DNA of 64,000 nt from Pseudomonas oryzihabitans NBRC 102199 (GTDB lineage Bacteria; Pseudomonadota; Gammaproteobacteria; Pseudomonadales; Pseudomonadaceae), in NCBI RefSeq assembly GCF_000730625.1, contig NZ_BBIT01000014.1, positions 279,902 to 343,901 on the forward strand, written 5' to 3'. Under the pieces are notes generated by a model, which saw only the letters and a list, made by a program, of their open reading frames with translations, ran no database searches and was not told the origin of the DNA. Shown here in pieces: positions 38,922 through 48,287 of this stretch. Both the position numbers and the translations under genes were made by a program. Positions within the stretch are counted from its first letter, which is position 1; every line of letters begins with the position of its first letter.

Positions 38922-39910
38922 GACAGGCGGCGTTTGAGAACCCTCGGGATGGCTTGGACACCGGGCAGATAGTGGTCGTTTTCCAGTGCGTCCAGCATCA
39001 GTTCCAGGGCGCGCTCGGTGATGACCTCGTGCTGCTGGGAGATGGCGTTGACCTTGAACGGCAGATAGTCCAGCAACTGGGTATCGCCAAAGGTGGCCAG
39101 GCGCAGGGTATCGCCCTCGGCCAGCGGATGATCGCGCAGCACGTCCAGCACGCCCTGCAACAGGACGTAGGAGGTGGTCAGCAGCGCCTCGGGCCAGTGG
39201 CCGAGTTCCTCGATCATGGCCAGTGCCTGGGCGCGACCGCCTTCCCGGCTGTAGTGGGGCGCATGCCGCTCCCAGTGGCGCGCCGGGTGATCGGCGAGGG
39301 CGGCGGCGAAGCCGGCGGCGCGGGCGCGGCTGATGGCGAGGTCGGGGCGGGCGCCGATCAGGGCGATGCTGTGGGTGTCCGGCGTCAGCAGCGTGGCGGC
39401 CAGTTGCCGGCCGGCGGTGTGGTCGTCGCTGACCACCGAGCAGAATTGGGCCGGATCGAGCTGGCGATCGATGGCGATGATCGGGATGTTGTGTTCCTGC
39501 AGCTGGCGGTAGGGGGCGTCGTCCTCGGCCAGGCTGCTGGCGGTGAACAGGCCGTCGCAGCGGCGGGCGCGAAACAGCGCGATGAGCTGGCGTTCGCTGT
39601 CGGGATTGTCGTCGGTGCAGGCGATCAGCAACTGATAGCCACGCGCCCGTGCCCGGCGTTCCAGCTGCTTGGCCAGACGTGCGTAGCTGGGGTTTTCCAG
39701 ATCCGGCAGCAGGAAGCCCAGGGTGTGGGTGGCCCCGCGGCGCAGGCCGGCGGCGCGCTGGTCGGGCTGGTAGCCGTGGGCTTCGACCACGGCCATGACC
39801 CGCGCCACGGTGGCCGCGCTGATGCGCCTTTGCGCCGCCTTGCCGTTGATGACGTAGCTGGCGGTGGTGAGGGATACGCCGGCCAATTGGGCGATGTCGC
39901 TGAGTTTCAC
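38918..39910 (-). CDS. cra: Catabolite repressor/activator Cra (FruR), LacI family
   Basis: 330 residues. The N-terminal LacI helix-turn-helix (LSDIAQLAGVSLTTASYVINGK) precedes a periplasmic-binding-like effector domain. Cra represses the fructose operon and is released by fructose-1-phosphate in Pseudomonas. It is divergent from fruB, and two Cra-type operators lie between. The hinge region HGYQPDQRAAGLRRG is typical. Confidence 0.93.
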   Translation of the reverse strand: MKLSDIAQLAGVSLTTASYVINGKAAQRRISAATVARVMAVVEAHGYQPDQRAAGLRRGATHTLGFLLPDLENPSYARLAKQLERRARARGYQLLIACTDDNPDSERQLIALFRARRCDGLFTASSLAEDDAPYRQLQEHNIPIIAIDRQLDPAQFCSVVSDDHTAGRQLAATLLTPDTHSIALIGARPDLAISRARAAGFAAALADHPARHWERHAPHYSREGGRAQALAMIEELGHWPEALLTTSYVLLQGVLDVLRDHPLAEGDTLRLATFGDTQLLDYLPFKVNAISQQHEVITERALELMLDALENDHYLPGVQAIPRVLKRRLS

Positions 39911-40005
39911 GCCTGTTCCTCGTGGGACCTGAATGGCCTGGCGCTGTACGGCGCTGGCGAGACGGTCTTTATTGTGTGTTGTGCTTCAAGGATCGGCGAT
40001 TATCG

Positions 40006-40017
40006 AGTAACGTTCCA
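40006..40017 (+). promoter_or_regulatory. Degenerate Cra operator
   Basis: AGTAACGTTCCA matches 9 of 12 positions of the better Cra site 12 bases downstream, with the conserved ACGTT core. A second, weaker site would let Cra bind cooperatively or control cra itself. Confidence 0.5.
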
Positions 40018-40028
40018 GTCCCATTGGG

Positions 40029-40040
40029 TGAAACGTTTCA
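40029..40040 (+). promoter_or_regulatory. Cra/FruR operator
   Basis: TGAAACGTTTCA is a perfect 12-base palindrome and matches the published Pseudomonas putida Cra operator (TTAAACGTTTCA) at 11 positions. It lies 152 bases before fruB and 119 after the cra start, in the divergent promoter region. Confidence 0.85.
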
Positions 40041-40191
40041 GCTTTCTGTTGTCCGAGGGCTGGCACGAATCTGCCAAGGGCCCTGTCACGCCTCTCCCGA
40101 CGCGGTTGCAGGGCTGAGCGAGCCGGCAAGCATCTATTACAAGAAAGGCACGGCGCCAGGATCAGGCGCGCGGCGCCGGAGGTATCCTTCC

Positions 40192-43074
40192 ATGTTCGAA
40201 CTCAATGCCCAGCATATCCGCATGGCCCAGCAGGCGCCGGACAAGGCGACCGCCCTGGCCATGCTCGCCGAGTCCCTGGTGACCGATGGCCTGGTCGCCC
40301 CGGGTTATCTCGACGGGCTCAAGGCCCGCGAGGCCCAGGGCTCCACCTACCTCGGCCAGGGTATCGCCATTCCCCATGGTACGCCGCAGACCCGCGACCA
40401 GGTGTTCGTCACCGGCGTGCGGATGATGCAATTCCCGCATGGCGTGGACTGGGGCGACGGTCAGCTGACCTACCTGGCCATCGCCATCGCCGCCAAATCC
40501 GACGAACACCTGCGCATCCTGCAGCTGCTGACCCGCGCCCTGGGCGAGAGCGATCTGCAACAGGCGCTGCGCGACGCCCGCGAATCCCAGCAGATCCTCG
40601 ACCTGCTGCAGGGGGCGCCCCAGGCCCTGGCGCTGGACGAAGAACTGGTGCAGCTGGCCATCGATGCCGAGGACCTGGAAGACCTGGCCTGGCAGGGTGC
40701 GCGTATGCTCAAGCACATGGAATGCGTGGGGGCCGGTTTCGCCGGTGCCCTGCAGGCCAGCCAGCCGCTGCCCCTGGGCGACGGCCTCTGGTGGCTGAAC
40801 AGCGAGACCGCGGTGAAACGTCCCGGCCTGGCCTTCGTCACCCCACTGCAGACCCTGCAGGTGCAGGAGCAGCCGGTACGTGGCCTGTTCTGCCTGGCCA
40901 GCCTGGGCGAGGGCCATCGCGCCCTGCTCGAACGCCTCTGCGATCTGCTCGTCGCCGGCCGTGGCCAGGAGCTGGCCCAGGCCACCTCCCGCCGCGCCGT
41001 GCTAGAAGCCCTGGGCGGCGAAGTCGCCCCGGACTGGCCCAGTGCCCAGGTGGTGCTGGCCAATGCCCATGGCCTGCACGCCCGTCCGGCCAAGGAGCTG
41101 GCGCGGCTGGCCAAGGCCTATGACGGCGAGATCCGCGTGCGCGTCGACCACGGCGCCCCGGTCTCGGCCAAGAGTCTGTCGCGGCTGCTGGCGCTGGGCG
41201 CCCGGCGCGGCCAGACCCTGGAATTCCTGGTCGAGCCCGGCACCCCGGCCGAGGCCGCACTGAACGATCTGATCGGCGCCGTACAGGCCGGTCTCGGCGA
41301 AGAGGTGGAACCGGTCACCGCCAGCGCCCCGGCTCCGGCCGGTGCCGCCCGGGTCACCGCCATCAGCCTGGTGGACCCGTCCGAGCAACTGCCGCTGGCC
41401 CCGGGCGATCGCGCCCAGGCCGTGGCCGCCGCCCCCGGCCTGGCCGTGGGCCCGGCCCATGTGGTGGCGCCCCAGCACTTCGACTATCCCGCCACCGGTG
41501 AAGGCGCCGCCGCCGAGCGCCAGCGCCTGGACGCGGCCCTGGCCGCGGTACGCGCCGACATCGAGGCGCTCATCGCGCGCAGCGAGGCCAGCGCCCTGCG
41601 CGAGATCTTCCTGACCCACCTGGAGATGCTGGAAGACCCGGATCTGCAGCAGGGCATCGCCACCCGGCTCAAGGCCAACGCCAGCGCCGCCGCGGCCTGG
41701 GACGCCCAGATCGAGGAGGCGGCCAGCCAGCAGGAAGCCCTGCACGACAAGCTGCTCGCCGAGCGCGCCGCCGACCTGCGCGACGTCGGTCGTCGGGTAC
41801 TGGCCCAGCTGTGCGGCGTCGAATCCGCCCGCGAACCCGAGGAACCCTATGTGCTGGTGATGGACGAGGTCGGCCCGGGCGATGTGGCGCGGCTGGACCG
41901 CGAGCGCGTCTGCGGCATCCTGACCGCCCGTGGTGGCGCCAGCTCCCACAGCGCCATCGTCGCCCGCGCCCTGGGCATCCCGGCCATCGTCGGCGCCGGT
42001 CGCCGGGTGCTGGACCTGGCGCCGCGCAGCGTGCTGCTGCTGGATGGCGACAAGGGCACCCTGGAAATCGCCCCGGACGCCAGCCGCATCGAGGCCGTGC
42101 AGCGTGAGCGCGAGGTCCAGGCCGAGCGCCGCCGCGCTGCCGAGGCCCGGCGTTTCGAAAGCGCCACCACCCGCGATGGCCACCATGTCGAGATCGCCGT
42201 GAACCTGGGTGATACCGCCCAGGCCGCCGCCGCGGTGGAGCAGGGCGCCGAAGCCGTCGGCCTGCTGCGCACCGAACTGGTGTTCATGAGCCATGACAGC
42301 GCGCCCGACGAGGCCGCCCAGGAGCAGGAATACCGCCGTGCCCTTGATGGCCTGGCCGGCAAGCCGCTGGTGGTGCGGACCTTGGACGTCGGCGGCGACA
42401 AGCCGTTGCCCTATCTGCCGCTGCCGGCGGAAGAGAATCCCTTCCTCGGCATCCGTGGCATCCGCCTGACCCTGCGCCGTCCGGAGCTGCTGGAAACCCA
42501 GCTGCGCGCCCTGCTCAAGGCCGCCGATGGCCGGCCGCTGCGGATCATGTTCCCCATGATCGGCCGGGTCGAGGAGTGGCGTCAGGCACGGGACATCCTC
42601 GCGCGCCTGCGCCAGGAGATCCCCACCACCGATCTGCAGGTCGGCATCATGATCGAGGTCCCCTCGGCCGCGCTGCTGTCCCCGGTGCTGGCGCCGGAAG
42701 TGGACTTCTTCAGCGTCGGTACCAATGACCTGACGCAATACACCCTGGCCATCGACCGCGGGCATCCGCTGCTGTCGGGCGAGGCCGACGGCCTGCACCC
42801 CAGCGTGCTGCGCCTGATCGACATGACGGTGCGTGCCGCCCATGCCCACGGCAAGTGGGTCGGCGTCTGCGGCGAGCTGGCCGCCGATCCCCTGGCGGTG
42901 CCGGTGCTGGTCGGCCTGGGCGTGGACGAGCTGTCGGTTTCGGCGCGCAGCGTGCCCCTGGTCAAGGCCCGGGTGCGCGAGCTGGAGTTGCGCCAGGTGC
43001 AGTCCTGCGCCGCGCGCGCCCTGGAGCTGGGTACCGCTGCCGAGGTGCGGCAGAGCGTGGAGGCCCTGCGATGA
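40192..43074 (+). CDS. fruB: Fructose PTS multiphosphoryl transfer protein FruB (EIIA-HPr-EI)
   Basis: 960 residues from ATG 40192, with GGAGG about nine bases upstream; an open frame extends further but without domain sequence. The three phosphotransfer domains are in order: EIIA (about 1-145, active His62 in GIAIPHG), HPr (about 282-370, His296 in NAHGLHARPAKE) and Enzyme I (about 410-960, His586 in GGASSHSAIVARALGIPA). It carries phosphate from PEP to FruA. It overlaps fruK by four bases. Confidence 0.96.
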   Translation: MFELNAQHIRMAQQAPDKATALAMLAESLVTDGLVAPGYLDGLKAREAQGSTYLGQGIAIPHGTPQTRDQVFVTGVRMMQFPHGVDWGDGQLTYLAIAIAAKSDEHLRILQLLTRALGESDLQQALRDARESQQILDLLQGAPQALALDEELVQLAIDAEDLEDLAWQGARMLKHMECVGAGFAGALQASQPLPLGDGLWWLNSETAVKRPGLAFVTPLQTLQVQEQPVRGLFCLASLGEGHRALLERLCDLLVAGRGQELAQATSRRAVLEALGGEVAPDWPSAQVVLANAHGLHARPAKELARLAKAYDGEIRVRVDHGAPVSAKSLSRLLALGARRGQTLEFLVEPGTPAEAALNDLIGAVQAGLGEEVEPVTASAPAPAGAARVTAISLVDPSEQLPLAPGDRAQAVAAAPGLAVGPAHVVAPQHFDYPATGEGAAAERQRLDAALAAVRADIEALIARSEASALREIFLTHLEMLEDPDLQQGIATRLKANASAAAAWDAQIEEAASQQEALHDKLLAERAADLRDVGRRVLAQLCGVESAREPEEPYVLVMDEVGPGDVARLDRERVCGILTARGGASSHSAIVARALGIPAIVGAGRRVLDLAPRSVLLLDGDKGTLEIAPDASRIEAVQREREVQAERRRAAEARRFESATTRDGHHVEIAVNLGDTAQAAAAVEQGAEAVGLLRTELVFMSHDSAPDEAAQEQEYRRALDGLAGKPLVVRTLDVGGDKPLPYLPLPAEENPFLGIRGIRLTLRRPELLETQLRALLKAADGRPLRIMFPMIGRVEEWRQARDILARLRQEIPTTDLQVGIMIEVPSAALLSPVLAPEVDFFSVGTNDLTQYTLAIDRGHPLLSGEADGLHPSVLRLIDMTVRAAHAHGKWVGVCGELAADPLAVPVLVGLGVDELSVSARSVPLVKARVRELELRQVQSCAARALELGTAAEVRQSVEALR

Positions 43075-44039
43075 GCCGAATCCTCACCCTGACCCTCAAC
43101 CCGGCGCTGGACCTCACCGTCCAGTTGCCGGAGCTCAAGCCCGGCGCGGTGAATCGCAGCGAGGCGGTGATCGTCCATGCCGCCGGCAAGGGCATCAACG
43201 TCGCCCAGGTGCTGGCCGATCTCGGCCATGAACTGACGGTGAGCGGCTTTCTCGGGGCCGACAACGCGGCCGCCTTCGAAGCCCTGTTCGCCCGCCGCGG
43301 CTTTACCGACGCCTTCGTCCGGGTCGCCGGCGAGACCCGCAGCAACCTCAAGCTGGCCGAGGCCGCGGGCCGCATCACCGACATCAACGGGCCTGGCCCG
43401 GAGGTGTCCGCCGCCGCCCAGCAGGAATTGCTCGAGACCCTGGATCGCCTGGCGCCCGGCCATGACGCCGTGGTGGTGGCCGGCAGCCTGCCGCGAGGGG
43501 TAAGCCCCGAGTGGCTGGCCGCGCTGGTCGGCCGCCTCAAGTCGCTGGGCCTGCCGGTGGCGCTGGACACCAGTGGCGCCGCCCTGCGCGCCGCCCTGGC
43601 CGCCGGTCCCTGGCTGATCAAGCCCAATACCGAAGAACTGGCCGAAGCCTGCGGCGCACCGGCCGAGACCGCGACCGAGCAGGCGCTGCTGGTCGAACAG
43701 CTGCGGGCCCTGGGCATCGAGCACCTGGTGATCTCCCAGGGCGCCGATGGGGTGCGCTGGTATGGCGCCCAGACCCTGGAGGCGCAGCCGCCCAAGGTCA
43801 CCGTGGCCAGCACCGTCGGCGCGGGGGATTCCCTGCTGGCCGGCATGCTGCACGGCCTGCTCACCGGCCAGGCGCCGGAGCGCACCCTGACCACGGCCAC
43901 CGCCATCGCGGCCCTGGCCGTGAGCCAGATCGGCTTCGGCATCAACGATCCCGCGCAACTCGCCGTCTTCGAAGACCAGGTGCAGGTGCGTGTCCTTCCC
44001 GACTTTCCGCTAGAACAACAATCAGGGGTAAACCCATGA
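43071..44039 (+). CDS. fruK: 1-phosphofructokinase FruK
   Basis: 322 residues, PfkB family. It phosphorylates fructose-1-phosphate to fructose-1,6-bisphosphate. The N-terminal LTLNPALDLT and HAAGKGINVAQVLADLG bind sugar, and TVGAGDSLLAGML holds the catalytic Asp253. ATG 43071 overlaps the fruB stop, and its own stop overlaps the fruA start. Its product feeds the Fbp/glycolysis node. Confidence 0.95.
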   Translation: MSRILTLTLNPALDLTVQLPELKPGAVNRSEAVIVHAAGKGINVAQVLADLGHELTVSGFLGADNAAAFEALFARRGFTDAFVRVAGETRSNLKLAEAAGRITDINGPGPEVSAAAQQELLETLDRLAPGHDAVVVAGSLPRGVSPEWLAALVGRLKSLGLPVALDTSGAALRAALAAGPWLIKPNTEELAEACGAPAETATEQALLVEQLRALGIEHLVISQGADGVRWYGAQTLEAQPPKVTVASTVGAGDSLLAGMLHGLLTGQAPERTLTTATAIAALAVSQIGFGINDPAQLAVFEDQVQVRVLPDFPLEQQSGVNP

Positions 44040-45793
44040 ACATCGCCATCGTCACGACCTGCCCGACCGGCATGGTCACCAGCGTGCTCAGTGCGCGCCT
44101 GCTGGACGCCGCCGCCCAGCGCCGCGGCTGGACCACCAGCGTCGAGATCCACGACGGCCCCGAGGCCACCCTGCTGACCGACGACCAGGTGGCGCGTGCC
44201 GAACTGGTCGTGGTGGTCCACACCGGCGCGGTCGACCTGTCGCGCTTCGTCGGCAAGCGCGTCTACCGCGCCGCCCCGGCCGAAGCCCTGCGCGATGTCG
44301 ACGCCTTCCTGCAGCGCGCGGCCAGCGAAGCCAAGGTGCTGGAACAGGCCCCGGCGGCGGGTGGCGCTGCCCCCAGCGCTCCTGCCAGTGCCAGCGAAAC
44401 CCCGCGGCTGGTGGCCATCACCGCCTGCCCGACCGGGGTCGCCCACACCTTCATGGCCGCCGAGGCGCTGCAGAATGCGGCCAAGAAGCTCGGCTATCGC
44501 CTGCACCTGGAGACCCAGGGCTCGGTAGGGGCGCGCAATCCGCTGCCGGCCGAGGCCATCCGCGATGCCGACGTGGTGCTGCTGGCCACCGACATCGAGG
44601 TCAATGTCGAGCGCTTCGCCGGCAAGCGCGTCTATCGCTGCGGCACCGGGGTCGCCCTCAAGCAACCCGAGGCGACGATCAAGAAAGCCCTGGCCGAGGG
44701 CGAGACCCTGGCCGGCAGCGCCGCGCCAGCGGCGGGCGAGGGCGCCAAGCCAGCCAAGAAGGAAGGCGCGGGCGTCTACAAGCACCTGCTCACCGGGGTG
44801 TCCTACATGCTGCCGATGGTGGTGGCGGGCGGTCTGCTGATCGCCCTGTCCTTCGTCTTCGGCATCGAGGCCTTCAAGGAGCAGGGCACCCTGGCCGCGG
44901 CGCTGATGCAGATCGGTGGTGAATCGGCCTTCAAGCTGATGGTCCCGGTGCTGGCCGGCTACATCGCCTACTCCATCGCCGACCGTCCGGGTCTCGCCCC
45001 CGGCATGATCGGCGGCTGGCTGGCGGCCAGTCTGGGCAGCGGCTTCATCGGCGGTATCATCGCCGGCTTCCTGGCCGGCTACGTGGCCAAGGCCATCGCC
45101 CAGCACGTCAAGCTGCCGGCCAGTGTCGAGGCGCTCAAGCCGATCCTGATCATCCCGCTGTTCGCCAGCCTCATCGTCGGCCTGGTGATGATCTATCTGG
45201 TCGGCACCCCGGTGGCCGGCGCCCTGAGTCGACTCACCGACTTCCTCAACAACCTGGGCACCAGCAACGCCGTGCTGCTCGGCCTGATCCTCGGCGCCAT
45301 GATGTGCATCGACTTCGGCGGCCCGATCAACAAGGCCGCCTATGCCTTCACCGTCGGCCTGCTGGCGTCCAAGACCTACGGGCCGATGGCCGCCACCATG
45401 GCCGCCGGCATGGTGCCGCCCATCGGCATGGGCATCGCCACCCTGCTGGCCCGGCGCAAGTTCGCCCAGAGCGAGCGCGAGGCGGGCAAGGCGGCTTCGG
45501 TACTGGGGCTGTGCTTCATCTCCGAAGGCGCGATTCCCTTCGCCGCCAAGGATCCGCTGCGGGTGATCCCGGCCAGCGTGATCGGCGGTGCCCTCACCGG
45601 CGCCCTGGTGATGCTGTTCAACTGCAAGCTGATGGCGCCCCACGGCGGCCTCTTCGTGCTGCTGATCCCCAACGCCATCAGCCACGCCTGGCTGTACCTG
45701 GCGGCCATCGCCGCCGGCAGTCTGGTGACCGGGGTCATCTACGCGGTGCTCAAGCGCAACGAAGCCGCCACCGAGCTGGTCCCCGCGGCCTGA
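44036..45793 (+). CDS. fruA: Fructose PTS permease FruA (EIIB'-EIIB-EIIC)
   Basis: 585 residues. Two EIIB-type domains come first: B' (about 1-100, CPTG at Cys9) and B (about 120-225, phosphorylated Cys131 in TACPTGVAHTFMAAEAL). The EIIC membrane domain (about 245-575, eight or so helices) follows. It transports fructose and phosphorylates it at C1. The linkers are Ala/Pro-rich. The start overlaps the fruK stop by four bases. A Cys is also present in B', which is often inactive. Confidence 0.95.
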   Translation: MNIAIVTTCPTGMVTSVLSARLLDAAAQRRGWTTSVEIHDGPEATLLTDDQVARAELVVVVHTGAVDLSRFVGKRVYRAAPAEALRDVDAFLQRAASEAKVLEQAPAAGGAAPSAPASASETPRLVAITACPTGVAHTFMAAEALQNAAKKLGYRLHLETQGSVGARNPLPAEAIRDADVVLLATDIEVNVERFAGKRVYRCGTGVALKQPEATIKKALAEGETLAGSAAPAAGEGAKPAKKEGAGVYKHLLTGVSYMLPMVVAGGLLIALSFVFGIEAFKEQGTLAAALMQIGGESAFKLMVPVLAGYIAYSIADRPGLAPGMIGGWLAASLGSGFIGGIIAGFLAGYVAKAIAQHVKLPASVEALKPILIIPLFASLIVGLVMIYLVGTPVAGALSRLTDFLNNLGTSNAVLLGLILGAMMCIDFGGPINKAAYAFTVGLLASKTYGPMAATMAAGMVPPIGMGIATLLARRKFAQSEREAGKAASVLGLCFISEGAIPFAAKDPLRVIPASVIGGALTGALVMLFNCKLMAPHGGLFVLLIPNAISHAWLYLAAIAAGSLVTGVIYAVLKRNEAATELVPAA

Positions 45794-45866
45794 TCCGGGC
45801 CCTGGCGATACCGCTGTAACAAGAGGTTACACTGGGAGGCTCTCGCCTCTTGGTGGCCTCTTCTCC

Positions 45867-47222
45867 ATGTCCGATCCCGTCTATCCCGATACCGATCCCG
45901 AAGTCGCCGCCCGGCGTCGGCTGCATCTGCTGCGCCATCGCCGGCGCCGTCGGCTGCGCGAGTGGCGCCAGCGCGTCGCCTTCTGGGTCGGCGCGGTGCT
46001 GGTGGGCCTGGCCGGTCTGGGCTTCGCCTGGCTGGCCGATGCCTCCTTCGGCCTCTTTCAGCAGCTGCTGCAGCACAGCGCCCTCTGGCCCTGGCTGGTG
46101 ACGCCCCTGGGCTTCGCCGGACTGGTCTGGCTGACCCAGGGCGCGCTGCGCGATGCCCGTGGCAGCGGCATCCCCCAGGTCATCGTCACCCTCGAACGAC
46201 CTGAGGCGGACCTGCGCGCCCGGCTGCTGGCGCCCCCCATCGCCCTGGCCAAGCTGCTGCTCACGGCCGGCGCCCTGCTGGTGGGTGGCTCGGTAGGGCG
46301 GGAAGGACCCACCGTGCATGTCGGCGCCGCCTTGCTCTACGGCTTCGGCAAGCGCCTCGGCCTGCATGGCCGCCGCACCCTGTCCGGACTCATCCTCGCC
46401 GGGGGCGCTGCCGGGATCGCCGCTGCCTTCAACACGCCCCTGGGCGGGGTGGTCTTCGCCATCGAGGAACTCACCCATACCTTCGAGCAGCGCTTCAGCG
46501 GCCTGGTGCTGACCGCCGTGCTGCTCGGCGGCATCGTCACCCTGGGCATCGTCGGCCCCTACAGCTATCTCGGCGCCCTGGACCTGCACCTGACCTGGGG
46601 CCTGGGCTGGGTCGGCGTCGCTGTCATCGGCGTCATCGGCGGACTGCTCGGCGGTTGCTACGGCCGCCTGGTGCTGCCCACCGACCGGGGCTGGCTGGGG
46701 CGCCTGAATGCCCTGCGCGGGCGCCGCCCGGTGGCTTTCGCCGCCGGCTGTGGCCTGGTGCTGGCGGCTTTGGGGCTGTTCTCCGGCCAGCACGTGTTCG
46801 GCACCGGCTATGCCGAGACCCATGCCATCCTGGCTGGCGAACCCATGACCGGCGGCGACTTCCTGCTGTGGAAATTCCTCGCCAACGTCGTCTCCTACCT
46901 GGCCGGGGTACCGGGCGGCCTGTTCTCGCCGTCGCTGGCGGTGGGGGCGGCCCTGGGCCCCTGGCTGGTCGACTGGCTGCCGGGCGTCAGTCTGCCGCAA
47001 TGCGCCTTGCTGGGCTTGGCCGCGTACCTCGCCGGGGTCACCCGCACCCCGCTGACCGCCACCGTCATCACCCTGGAGCTGGCCCACAGCCCGGACATGG
47101 CGCTGCCGGTGCTGGCGGCCTGCCTGCTGGCCGCCGCCGTCTCCGGCTGGCTGATGCCGGTGCCGCTCTACCATGCGCTGTCGCAGCAGGTGCTGAACGC
47201 CCTGACGCCCCGCCGCGACTAG
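45867..47222 (+). CDS. CLC-family chloride channel/exchanger
   Basis: 451 residues, about ten to twelve membrane helices after a basic N-terminus ([20 protein letters not shown]). The CLC selectivity motifs are present: GSGIPQ, GREGP (with the gating Glu) and GGLFSPSLAVGA. The internal EE pair in FAIEELTH could serve as the proton Glu, so an H+/Cl- exchanger is plausible. Its TAG stop lies inside the left end of the palindromic element that follows. Confidence 0.9.
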   Translation: MSDPVYPDTDPEVAARRRLHLLRHRRRRRLREWRQRVAFWVGAVLVGLAGLGFAWLADASFGLFQQLLQHSALWPWLVTPLGFAGLVWLTQGALRDARGSGIPQVIVTLERPEADLRARLLAPPIALAKLLLTAGALLVGGSVGREGPTVHVGAALLYGFGKRLGLHGRRTLSGLILAGGAAGIAAAFNTPLGGVVFAIEELTHTFEQRFSGLVLTAVLLGGIVTLGIVGPYSYLGALDLHLTWGLGWVGVAVIGVIGGLLGGCYGRLVLPTDRGWLGRLNALRGRRPVAFAAGCGLVLAALGLFSGQHVFGTGYAETHAILAGEPMTGGDFLLWKFLANVVSYLAGVPGGLFSPSLAVGAALGPWLVDWLPGVSLPQCALLGLAAYLAGVTRTPLTATVITLELAHSPDMALPVLAACLLAAAVSGWLMPVPLYHALSQQVLNALTPRRD

Positions 47223-47365
47223 GCCCTGTACGAAAAATGCCTGCGCTCGGTGATGCTTCGTTGAAAAACGCTTCGGAATGCTCATTTACCACTCGTAAAC
47301 TCCGCTTCCTCCAGCGTTTTTCGCCTCGCCTGACCGTCGCTTGGCGACTTTTCGTACAGAGCCTA
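47220..47365. mobile_element. 146-bp palindromic MITE-like element
   Basis: Ends TAGGCCCTGTACGAAAA (47220-47236) and its inverse TTTTCGTACAGAGCCTA (47349-47365) agree at 16 of 17 positions. Inside are a perfect AAAAACGCT/AGCGTTTTT pair (47264-47272 and 47313-47321), GGAA/TTCC, and TTTAC/GTAAA around a five-base loop, all sharing a centre near 47292. So the whole element is one long imperfect hairpin without coding capacity. It sits exactly between convergent genes, with the clc stop inside one end. I believe similar sequences recur in Pseudomonas genomes, but I could not check. Confidence 0.65.
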
Positions 47366-47369
47366 GGCC

Positions 47370-48116
47370 CTAGCGCCCGCCGCCGATATCCAGCAGGGCG
47401 CCGGTGGTGTAGGAGGCTTCGTCCGACAGCAGCCAGAGGATGCCGGCGGCGATCTCCTCGGCCTCGCCTGCACGCCCCAGCGGAGTGGTCACGCCCAGGC
47501 GCTCGGCGCGGCCCGGCTGGCCGCCGCTGGCGTGGATGTCGGTAAGGGTCACGCCGGGTCTCACCGCATTGACCCGCACCCCGTGCGGGCCGAGTTCCTT
47601 GGCGAGGCCCAGGGTCAGGGTGTCCAGCGCCGCCTTGCTGGCGGCATAGTCGACGTATTCGTTGGGCGAGCCCAGGCGCGCCGCGATGGAAGAGACATTG
47701 ACGATGGCACCACCGCGGCCGCCGCGCTCCCGCGACAGATGGCGAGCCGCCTCGCGGGCACAGAGAAAGGCGCCATAGACGTTGACCTCGAACATCCGTC
47801 GCAATCGCTCGGCGCTCATGTCCACCAGTGGCTGCGACTGATCGACGATCCCGGCATTGTTGACGAAGGCGTCCAGGCCGCCGAAGCGCTCCACCGTGCG
47901 CTCGAACAGCGCCAGCACCTGGGCTTCGTCGGCCACGTCGCCGCGCAGCGCCAGGCCTTCCACGCCCAGCGCCTCGATCTCGGCCAGAGTGGCCCGGGCC
48001 GCGGCCTCGTCCTGGCGATAGTTGAAGGCGACGTTCCAGCCGCGGCGGGCGGCGCCAAGGGCCGTGGCGCGGCCGATGCCACGACTCGCGCCGGTGATGA
48101 GCAGGGTCTTGCGCAT
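47370..48116 (-). CDS. SDR-family oxidoreductase
   Basis: 248 residues, classical short-chain dehydrogenase. TGASRGIG is the cofactor loop, NNAGIV the structural motif, and SSIAARLGS with YVDYAASKAAL gives the catalytic Ser-Tyr-Lys. The cofactor loop with ASRGIG and an Asn-rich second strand fits NADP(H). The substrate is unknown; the closest general type is a FabG-like or glucose dehydrogenase-like reductase. It stands alone, convergent with the clc gene. Confidence 0.85.
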   Translation of the reverse strand: MRKTLLITGASRGIGRATALGAARRGWNVAFNYRQDEAAARATLAEIEALGVEGLALRGDVADEAQVLALFERTVERFGGLDAFVNNAGIVDQSQPLVDMSAERLRRMFEVNVYGAFLCAREAARHLSRERGGRGGAIVNVSSIAARLGSPNEYVDYAASKAALDTLTLGLAKELGPHGVRVNAVRPGVTLTDIHASGGQPGRAERLGVTTPLGRAGEAEEIAAGILWLLSDEASYTTGALLDIGGGR

Positions 48117-48287
48117 GATGAAAACCTCGGGCTAGAGGGGGTAGGGGTAACGGCTAACCGTCTGATGTGGCGAAAAAAGCTTGGACGTCCCCGTCGTTTC
48201 GCCTAAAAGTAAGGCGAACGGCACGCGCCGCATTATCCGCGGCCACTTCGCGATCTGATTCCTAAGCGCTTGCAGAGGTCAATCCTG

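Noticed and set aside
39922..40191. Upstream extension of the fruB frame through the Cra operators
   Set aside because: The extension has no domain sequence, no ribosome site, and would place the operators inside the coding region; ATG 40192 with GGAGG fits better.
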